Below, piece by piece: positions 1-5,552 of a stretch of 5,552 nt of DNA. Every line of letters starts with the position of its first letter. The stretch's first letter is position 1. The DNA is taken from NCBI GenBank assembly GCA_021810725.1, contig JAJZIE010000174.1, positions 1-5,552 on the forward strand, in the 5' to 3' direction. Under the pieces are notes generated by a model. It searched no databases and was not told the DNA's origin. It was given only the letters and a program-made list of their open reading frames with translations. The position numbers and the translations under genes are program-made. This stretch comes from Bacillota bacterium (GTDB lineage Bacteria; Bacillota; Sulfobacillia; JAJZYS01; JAJYTV01).

Positions 1-1518
1 TGTCCCTTTGAGGTAGGGTACGTTCGTGATGACCAAATGGTAGTGGCCCCCGAGGATTTCGGCCGCTTTGGACATCCCTTGCGCCGCGACGCCCAGTTCG
101 TGGCGCTCGTCGCTGGAGATCACCTCGTCTCGCTGCAAGGCGGTGTGGAGGAGAGGCTGCAACTGGCTGAATTCCGCTGACCAGAGTTCTCCCTTGGCCA
201 GCATCCGGCCCGGATCGATGAGCGAGCCCAGTTCAGGGGCCTGCTGGAACAGGCTATACAGCCGGTCCATCGCCATGCTCACGCGCACATCATCCCCGGC
301 CAGTTCCAGCCACTCACTCTTGGAGGCGCCGGGGGCCAGGCCCGTGCAGGCAATGTTCAGCTCGGGCAGGCGGACCACGTGCCCGGCCATCCGCCACGCG
401 GCAAGCGCGAGGTTGAATGCGGCGATCTGTGTGCAGCGCGGATCCAACTCCAGGCCGAAGAGGTTCTCCTCCAGGACGGACTGGATCGCACGGTCGGAGT
501 CGAGGCCCTCCTCCGCCTGCCGAAGGCGAACCAGCACCTGGAACGCGGCCACGAGAAAGTGGCCGCTCCCGCAACACGGATCCAGCACTCTGAGATCTCG
601 GGCAGTGCCCGGCCACGCGGCAAACGTCCCGGCCGCGGGCGTCCAGGAAACCGCCTCTCGCGCCGTTCCTTCGCCGATGCCGTCCGCTGGCGTCCCGACG
701 AACCGCAAGTAGTCGAAGGTGTAGTCGGGCAGAGCAACGGTGTCCCGTAGCTCCTGTTCTGAGCTGGCGGCGCTGGCCACCTCAGGGTGCTTTCCCAGCA
801 GGTGCCCTGCGTGCCAGGCGCCGAGGGTGTTGTGTAGGAGGAAGAGCACCATGTAGTCGTCCGTGAAGAGCTGCGTCAGCGCCGGGAGCGTTCGCCCGCT
901 CACCTTTTCCCCGCTCTTCACGCGGCTGTTCACGCGATCCTTCTCCGCCGACTGCCAAAACTGATAGGTCCAGCCCAACGCGTCGTCGGCCAAGAACACC
1001 TCTGGCGGCAGGTCAGCGAGCAGTTTCTCCAGCCCCTGCCGCGTCTCGGGCGGAAGTGTGACCTGTAAGACTGGATCGTCGCTCCGGAACACCTGGGGCA
1101 ACATGCGCTGCGCGAAGCGACCGGCCAAGGCCCACGTGTCCTCGCCTCGGTCCCGCGCCAGGTCCTCGCACTCCGCCAGGGTGACAGGTACGCCAGAACT
1201 CGGCTCAACGAGTAAGCCGTTCTCGGCCAGGAAGCGGGCGAACAGCATGCGGTGCCAGTGTTCATACGCGGTTTCGTGCGTAAGGAGGTCAACGTGCTGA
1301 GTGCCGCGGAGCCGATCGCGCTGGTCGCCAACCTGCCGCCCGTGGGCGCGCAGACGTTGCCGCAGGGCGCGCTGCTCTGGTGTCATCGATGAATAGGGCT
1401 CATGCCGATCGACAGCGAGCATCTCTAAGGCCCTGTGGGCCCCTTCCTCTCCCACCGCACGGGCCTTCCCCACAGTGCGGTCGAGATGCTGGCGCTGTGC
1501 GTCACTCAGAATGTTCAT
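1..1518 (-). CDS. pglX: PglX-type BREX adenine-specific DNA methyltransferase, N-terminal 506 residues (3' end beyond left edge)
   Basis: Seen: from the ATG at 1518-1516 the frame is open without a stop to base 1, exactly 506 codons, so the gene is cut by the window edge. The protein has a helical N-terminal region, then an LGWTYQFWQ stretch (181-189) and TQLFTDDYMV (215-224), a position resembling methyltransferase motif X. Next come NTLGAWH (230-236), the SAM-binding motif I LDPCCGSGHF (312-321), an acidic GLELDP motif II (355-360) and the catalytic motif IV NVPY (499-502), just before the edge. Known: this architecture is that of Eco57I/PglX-like N6-adenine methyltransferases, usually around 1,100-1,300 residues, so roughly half the protein, including target recognition, is missing. 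In BREX, PglX methylates host DNA and is needed for defence. Start choice: an in-frame TGA at 1536-1534 excludes any upstream start, and GGGAGG lies 5 bases before the ATG. It is downstream of brxC in the same operon. A standalone type IIG restriction-modification enzyme is the alternative, disfavoured by the brxB-brxC context. Confidence 0.9.
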   Translation of the reverse strand, partial: MNILSDAQRQHLDRTVGKARAVGEEGAHRALEMLAVDRHEPYSSMTPEQRALRQRLRAHGRQVGDQRDRLRGTQHVDLLTHETAYEHWHRMLFARFLAENGLLVEPSSGVPVTLAECEDLARDRGEDTWALAGRFAQRMLPQVFRSDDPVLQVTLPPETRQGLEKLLADLPPEVFLADDALGWTYQFWQSAEKDRVNSRVKSGEKVSGRTLPALTQLFTDDYMVLFLLHNTLGAWHAGHLLGKHPEVASAASSEQELRDTVALPDYTFDYLRFVGTPADGIGEGTAREAVSWTPAAGTFAAWPGTARDLRVLDPCCGSGHFLVAAFQVLVRLRQAEEGLDSDRAIQSVLEENLFGLELDPRCTQIAAFNLALAAWRMAGHVVRLPELNIACTGLAPGASKSEWLELAGDDVRVSMAMDRLYSLFQQAPELGSLIDPGRMLAKGELWSAEFSQLQPLLHTALQRDEVISSDERHELGVAAQGMSKAAEILGGHYHLVITNVPYLKGT

Positions 1519-1570
1519 GTGGGCCTCCCGCCGTCAACCGCCATGGACACGCGATCCCACGACACCCTGT
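1519..1570. other. 52-bp intergenic gap between brxC and pglX
   Basis: This is the only non-coding stretch of any length in the window. Apart from the pglX ribosome binding site it holds a weak 5-bp inverted match (GTGGG at 1519-1523 and CCCAC at 1556-1560), too short and too far apart to call a terminator, with no T-run. I see no promoter pair I would defend and no small ORF. Confidence 0.6.
1524..1529 (-). promoter_or_regulatory. Ribosome binding site of pglX
   Basis: On the minus strand this reads GGGAGG, followed by five bases (CCCAC) and the ATG at 1518. It is a strong Shine-Dalgarno match. Together with the in-frame TGA just upstream (1536-1534) it fixes the pglX start. It lies in the 52-bp gap after brxC. 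I see no convincing promoter or hairpin terminator in that gap, so transcription probably reads through from brxC. Confidence 0.75.
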
Positions 1571-4500
1571 TCATCCGATGATCACAGGACCATTCTGCAG
1601 GGCACCGATGAGCTTCTGCTCGTGCTCTGCCAACCATGCCTTGACGTCGGCTTCAGAGGACAACAGCGCCGGGCGCACGCCCAGCCGCTGTGTCTTTGGA
1701 GCCGACCTCCGGGCGGCTTCCGCCAGCGCCTCCCTTACCCTTTCGGAGACGGCCGCGACGGCGTCTGTACGGGCGGCCAACCCCTGCCGATCCAGTTCCT
1801 CCAAGAGGTCCTGGTCGGTGCCGATCGATGGCGCGGATGGTGTCGTGATACCGAACCGACGTAAGATCTCGGTCCTCACCGCTGGCGCGAGGCCGCGCCA
1901 GCAGGCGTCTTCCTCCAGTGTCAGCGTGCCGGCGGCGATGGCTTCACTCAGGGCCTGAAACCGCTCGGTCAGCGCGCGGCGTAGGTCTCCCGAAATCTTG
2001 GCGCGCAGGGGCGAGACGTGGTCCACGTCGTCAAGCAGACCGCGACTCCCCCGCAGCGCCTCCATCTCCCGCTCGGCGTCCTCGGCCGCCCGCAGCGTGG
2101 CGGCATGCGCCACCAAACGCGTCAGCATGGTCCAAGCCGGCACGCGCTGCAGTGCCCGCTGCTTGAGCGCGGACCACCCCTCGATGCACGCCTCCAGGTC
2201 CCCCTTCGCATCGAGGAGGGCCTGCAGTTGCTCGGTGCCGGTCAGGCGCTTGAGGCGATCGAGGGTCGTCGTGGCCGGGCAGGCCGGAAGCGGCGGATCA
2301 CCCCCGGCGTCTCTCGCGAGGCCCTGAAGCGCAGCGAGAAAGTCGCTGGCCTTGAGCTCCTCCTCGCCACTCTTGGCGTCCACGCCCGCCTTGCGGTAGA
2401 GCCCTCTGAGCGCGATCCTGGCCTCTGCGCCCAGATGGAAGCGTTCTGGGCGAAACTCAGCGGCCTGGATCTGGGTCTGGTTGAGCTGCTCGGGCGGAAC
2501 CGGCCGACCATTGATCATCGCGGTGAGCAGGCCGGCCCGCCGCAGCGCGACCAGCACCGCGTCGATCGCGTCCTGCGGCCAGCCGGTGGGGGCGGACTTG
2601 AGTTGGCGCCGCACATCCCCGCCGCGGGCGCCATTGCCGACCGCCGCGATGACCGCGCGCCCCACAGGATGGTCTTCTGCCGGCCCGTTCCACCCAACTA
2701 CAGCGAGGGGACGGTCTGAGCCCTGGCGGGCGCGTTCCAGCGCGGCGGGCCAGTTCGCGTGGTCGCCCTCATGAAAGCGCGGGAAAAGCCGAGCCAGCGA
2801 CGCCTCCGCGGCTTGCTGGACCCGCAAGGCGAGGGAGTCGCCCTGGACCTCCGTCCCGCCACCCTGGAGCACGGTGGCGGCTGCAAGCACGCGGGTGATG
2901 AGGTCGTCCCGCACCAAGGCGGCGTCCCGCAACCGACCCTCCATACTGGCGCGTGCATCCTTGCCTGGCCCCGAACCGGGTGACCCCTTGGCGTCCAGTA
3001 CGCTTTGCGCGGCCTCCGCCTCGATGATGCGCGTACGTAGCGCGTCGTGCGCCTCGCGCGGGAGAAAGACGTGGACGACCGCATCCTCCGGTCCTCGCTG
3101 CCGCGCTTCGGCCTCCACGTCCTTCTGGGCCACTTCCCAGCCGTGCCGCACCCACACGACCACGTGATCGCCAGAAGGCAACGTCTCCGCGTTCGCACCC
3201 ACATGCAGGGTGATGGACCGGCGCAGTTTCGCGGCTCCATGAGAGAGCCGGATATCGCCCACCGTTTTCTCTGCGGCCGCGTGCAGCAGCTGGTCGCGGC
3301 GGGCGGCCACGTCGCCTTCGCGCTGCTCCAGCGCGGTCACCTTCTCGCGGAAAGCGCGCTCCCACTCAGCGCCCTCTGCCGTCTGCAAGCGATATTCCTC
3401 GTCCAAACGCATCAGCGTGCCCGCGTCAGCGAGAGACTGCAGGGCAGCCTCGACCCTGCGCCGCAGGCTGGACGAGTCCGACCCGAGGTCCTCCACGAGT
3501 ACATCGGCAAGCACCCTTGGGGTGGCGCGCACGCCACTGTCCACCGCTGCCTCACGGGGGAGCTTGCCAATGAGAAACACCAGCCCGCAAATCCGTTGCT
3601 TGAGCCGGCCATCCTCCGTCCCGTCGGAGAGCGACTGGATGCGCGTAGCGATCTCTCCGAGGAGGACGCCCGTGTTGACGAGGTCCGGCGCGATGGCTTC
3701 GTACAGGGCGTCGGCCGGGATGACAGCCCCCATTTCCCTCTCCGCCACGGCTTTGAGCGCGTCGTCGAGAATCCGCAACTGAGAGCGGAGCTGGCTCTGG
3801 GTCCCGGCAGCGTCGACCGCCCGGAAACACTCCTCCCATAGGCGGCGGCGTGTGGGCAGCAGCGGATAGTCCTCCACGATGAGGTTGCGGTCTTCAGCAC
3901 GTGCGGCCAACCCGGTACCCTGCAGGTGTCTGGCGATTTCGCCGGCGCTCTGCTCGGCCATCCGCCGAACAGGGTCCACTCCGCTGGGCTTCTTGTGCAA
4001 GAGCACCCTGCGGGTCACCATCTCCACATCCGCGTCGGAGAGGTGGGTGCGGATCACGAAGCGGTCGCGGAGCCACTGCAAATCTGGGGTGTCCGTGAGG
4101 GCTGACTGACCGGAAGCGACGAGCATCACGCGGCTGTCTAGCTGCGTGTAGACGGCCTCCACAACTTCAGCCACGGTACTGGCCCGCTCGCGCGACCCGC
4201 CGATATACTGCTGGACCTCGTCCAAGACGAGCAGCGTCAAAGGCGGCGGCGAGCCGCCGAGGGCTCGGCGAGCCGTGTCGAGGAACTCTTGCGTCGTGAT
4301 ATCCGTTTGCCTGCGGGGGAACTGTTCACGGAGCACCTGACGCGCCTGCTTCTCATCCTGGGCGAAGTCGGGCTCACACGCCAGGACGGCCCGGGCGATG
4401 GGCCCGCTCACGTACAGGTTGTTCAGTTCGCGGTCCCAAGGACGGCCATCCGCCTCGACCGCCGTCCGCACCTGATCCAGGTACCCACGGTCGCGCAACC

Positions 4501-5020
4501 ATAGGCAGAACTGGGCCTGGGGGTATCCCTCCGGGAGCCCGCAACCCCGCAGCAGAATGTCCAGGATGGCCAGACGGACCTGGGCCCCCGTGCCCGAGGG
4601 CATGGTTCCTGCCGCCGCGACGGGACCCCGACCGCTCCGCGCGACCTGTACGTCCAATTCACGCAGCCGAGCCGTGACCTCCTCGGGCAGGACGCGGACC
4701 AGCGACCGGGCGGTCGAGCCGTCGGGGAAGGCGGTGTTCACCCAAAGATGGCCCAGCATCTTCAGCAGGTGCGATTTGCCGCTACCGAAGAAGCCGCTAA
4801 CCCACGCCGCGTTCTGCCGTGGTCGCTGCAGTTGTGTCAAGTAACTTTCGAGGATGCGTTGAATCGCGTCGGCGTACTGGCCGTCGCAGACAAATGTCGC
4901 GAGCTCATCCCGCAATTCCTGGACTGCGCGCGCATCTCCGAGCGGGGTGATGCGTGCCTGTCCGTTGTTGGCCAACGCGGTTGTTCGTGGGTCTCGGTCC
5001 AGAACCTCGAAGATTCTCAT
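1571..5020 (-). CDS. brxC: BREX system P-loop ATPase BrxC (PglY-related)
   Basis: Seen: complete 1149-residue protein, ATG at 5020-5018, TGA at 1573-1571. The N-terminal ATPase domain has Walker A GFFGSGKS (76-83, K82), preceded by AAWVS. Walker B is LTLLVLDE (261-268, D267/E268), followed by VQQYIGG. A sensor-1-like strand VMLVASGQSAL is at 298-308 and RRVLLHKK at 337-344. A winged-helix-like stretch is near 516-547, then a charged, probably coiled-coil segment (about 552-585) and a Gly/Pro/Ser linker (679-687). The end (about 1116-1149) has the PALLSSEADVKAWL pattern I associate with BrxC C-termini. Known: BrxC/PglY proteins are about 1,200-residue AAA+-like ATPases essential for BREX defence; they act in the cytoplasm, probably on DNA with PglX and PglZ. 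Start choice: an in-frame TAG at 5032-5030 rules out longer starts, and GGGAGGT precedes the ATG by 11 bases. The sequence differs from the E. coli type 1 BrxC N-terminus as I recall it, so the subtype is open. The ATPase assignment is firm; the detailed mechanism is inference. Confidence 0.93.
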   Translation of the reverse strand: MRIFEVLDRDPRTTALANNGQARITPLGDARAVQELRDELATFVCDGQYADAIQRILESYLTQLQRPRQNAAWVSGFFGSGKSHLLKMLGHLWVNTAFPDGSTARSLVRVLPEEVTARLRELDVQVARSGRGPVAAAGTMPSGTGAQVRLAILDILLRGCGLPEGYPQAQFCLWLRDRGYLDQVRTAVEADGRPWDRELNNLYVSGPIARAVLACEPDFAQDEKQARQVLREQFPRRQTDITTQEFLDTARRALGGSPPPLTLLVLDEVQQYIGGSRERASTVAEVVEAVYTQLDSRVMLVASGQSALTDTPDLQWLRDRFVIRTHLSDADVEMVTRRVLLHKKPSGVDPVRRMAEQSAGEIARHLQGTGLAARAEDRNLIVEDYPLLPTRRRLWEECFRAVDAAGTQSQLRSQLRILDDALKAVAEREMGAVIPADALYEAIAPDLVNTGVLLGEIATRIQSLSDGTEDGRLKQRICGLVFLIGKLPREAAVDSGVRATPRVLADVLVEDLGSDSSSLRRRVEAALQSLADAGTLMRLDEEYRLQTAEGAEWERAFREKVTALEQREGDVAARRDQLLHAAAEKTVGDIRLSHGAAKLRRSITLHVGANAETLPSGDHVVVWVRHGWEVAQKDVEAEARQRGPEDAVVHVFLPREAHDALRTRIIEAEAAQSVLDAKGSPGSGPGKDARASMEGRLRDAALVRDDLITRVLAAATVLQGGGTEVQGDSLALRVQQAAEASLARLFPRFHEGDHANWPAALERARQGSDRPLAVVGWNGPAEDHPVGRAVIAAVGNGARGGDVRRQLKSAPTGWPQDAIDAVLVALRRAGLLTAMINGRPVPPEQLNQTQIQAAEFRPERFHLGAEARIALRGLYRKAGVDAKSGEEELKASDFLAALQGLARDAGGDPPLPACPATTTLDRLKRLTGTEQLQALLDAKGDLEACIEGWSALKQRALQRVPAWTMLTRLVAHAATLRAAEDAEREMEALRGSRGLLDDVDHVSPLRAKISGDLRRALTERFQALSEAIAAGTLTLEEDACWRGLAPAVRTEILRRFGITTPSAPSIGTDQDLLEELDRQGLAARTDAVAAVSERVREALAEAARRSAPKTQRLGVRPALLSSEADVKAWLAEHEQKLIGALQNGPVIIG

Positions 5021-5029
5021 CTCGGTGTT

Positions 5030-5552
5030 CTACCTCCCGACCCCGTCGAGTGAGATGCCGAAGGCGAGGTAATTCCATCCGTCCCGAGCGTCGAGGAGTC
5101 GGTAGTTGTCACCATCCTTGCTTCCGGGAAAGAAGACAACCAAGCGCCCGCGGATATCTCCCTCGACCGCGCGCACCAAGTCGGAGACATGGCTGAAGCC
5201 ATACAGGCTGGCGACTCCCGTGACGGCGATGACGGCATTGGCGTCGGCGGTGGGTTGACGGAGGAAGTCACGGAGAAGGGACGCGACGTGTTCGGTGAAC
5301 TCTTGCTCCAGCTTCAGAGTCAGGTCGTCGGGCTCTTCAAAGTATGCCTCCCGGTAGTCATCGCTGGCCATCCAGCGCGCAAATGCGGCCGTGCAGTCAA
5401 ACTCCATCCACGCATGACCCTGGCGCATCGTCGCCTGCTCAAACTCACCCTTGCGCGCGCGGAAGGAGCGTTCCAGTTCCTTGTCATAGACGACGACGAT
5501 CACGCGCTGGGCACCAGCGACGGTGCGCTGCCATGGTGCGCCAATGTGCCGC
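5030..5552 (-). CDS. brxB: BREX protein BrxB (DUF1788 family), C-terminal 173 residues; 5' end beyond right edge
   Basis: Seen: the frame is open from the right edge (first complete codon begins at 5551) to TAG at 5032-5030. A GTG at 5503-5501 could be taken as a start, but it has no Shine-Dalgarno and the frame continues upstream for 16 more sensible residues (RHIGAPWQRTVAGAQR). I therefore read it as an internal valine with the true start off the window. In visible-fragment numbering there is a hydrophobic strand VIVVVYD (17-23), GVASLYGF (112-119), RLVVFFPGS (136-144) and a conserved-looking NYRLLDARDGWNYLA (149-163) near the C-terminus. Known: BrxB/DUF1788 proteins are about 190-200 residues, so perhaps 20-30 residues are missing. 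BrxB is a small core BREX component lying before brxC in several subtypes; its biochemical role is not settled. Context: brxC begins 9 bp downstream, in the same frame. The assignment rests on the FFPG and NYR-type pattern plus synteny; another small BREX accessory protein is less likely. Confidence 0.85.
   Translation of the reverse strand, partial: RHIGAPWQRTVAGAQRVIVVVYDKELERSFRARKGEFEQATMRQGHAWMEFDCTAAFARWMASDDYREAYFEEPDDLTLKLEQEFTEHVASLLRDFLRQPTADANAVIAVTGVASLYGFSHVSDLVRAVEGDIRGRLVVFFPGSKDGDNYRLLDARDGWNYLAFGISLDGVGR
5032..5038 (-). promoter_or_regulatory. Ribosome binding site of brxC, overlapping the brxB stop codon
   Basis: On the minus strand this reads GGGAGGT, and its last base is the T of the TAG that ends brxB. 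The ATG of brxC follows 11 bases after the motif, a little longer than the ideal spacing. A ribosome finishing brxB would cover this site, so translational coupling of the two genes is likely. That coupling is inferred from the geometry only. Confidence 0.7.

Noticed and set aside
68..712. A 214-codon plus-strand open frame over the methyltransferase gene
   Set aside because: It is antisense to the pglX frame that carries motif I. The Ser/Arg/Pro-rich, low-complexity product is typical of a shadow frame.
357..1331. Minus-strand open frames at 357-737 and 930-1331, which could suggest several small genes or a broken methyltransferase
   Set aside because: Both lie in other frames of the continuous 506-codon pglX frame, which needs no frameshift and carries all the conserved motifs.
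1..1518. Phase-variable repeat tract in pglX, as reported for some BREX loci
   Set aside because: No long homopolymer or tandem short repeat is visible in the part of pglX inside the window. The missing 3' half was not examined.
1519..1570. Possible terminator or hairpin between brxC and pglX
   Set aside because: The only inverted match is 5 bp with a spacing of about 32 bases and no T-run, so it is not distinguishable from chance.
3047..3841. A 264-codon plus-strand open frame inside brxC
   Set aside because: It lies antisense to the complete brxC, whose motifs are clear. Long antisense frames are expected in GC-rich coding DNA, and its product shows no recognisable motif.
1..5552. DISARM or a standalone type IIG restriction-modification system as the source of the methyltransferase
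   Set aside because: The adjacent BrxC-type P-loop ATPase and DUF1788 protein are BREX components, and no DISARM helicase or DrmB-like gene is visible.

Overview
The window is one continuous piece of a BREX-type phage-defence operon, read entirely on the minus strand. It comes from a GC-rich genome: by eye roughly 60-65% GC, with codon third positions mostly G or C. No rRNA, tRNA or housekeeping gene is present to fix the taxonomy. A GC-rich bacterium such as a proteobacterium, actinobacterium or a related environmental lineage is plausible, but this is inference only.

Layout in the direction of transcription, from right to left. The 3' part of brxB (DUF1788 family) enters from the right edge and stops at 5030. 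After 9 bp comes the complete brxC, encoding a 1149-residue P-loop ATPase (5020 to 1571). After a further 52 bp comes the start of pglX, an N6-adenine DNA methyltransferase gene (1518 to 1). It stays open for 506 codons and runs off the left edge. Both junctions carry a clear GGGAGG-type ribosome binding site, and there is no visible terminator or internal promoter, so the three genes look like one polycistronic unit.

In BREX systems the PglX methyltransferase marks host DNA at non-palindromic sites. BrxC (an AAA+-like ATPase related to PglY) and BrxB are core components needed for phage exclusion and, in studied systems, for methylation. The order brxB-brxC-pglX matches type 1 and type 6 BREX operons. 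The genes that would settle the subtype (brxA and perhaps brxE upstream; pglZ and then brxL or brxD/brxHI downstream) lie outside the window.

The sequence is about 99% coding. I saw no mobile element, CRISPR array, long repeat or RNA gene. The system belongs to a known class. What deserves attention is its unassigned subtype, the NVPY form of the methyltransferase catalytic motif, and the in-frame, single-stop junction between brxB and brxC.
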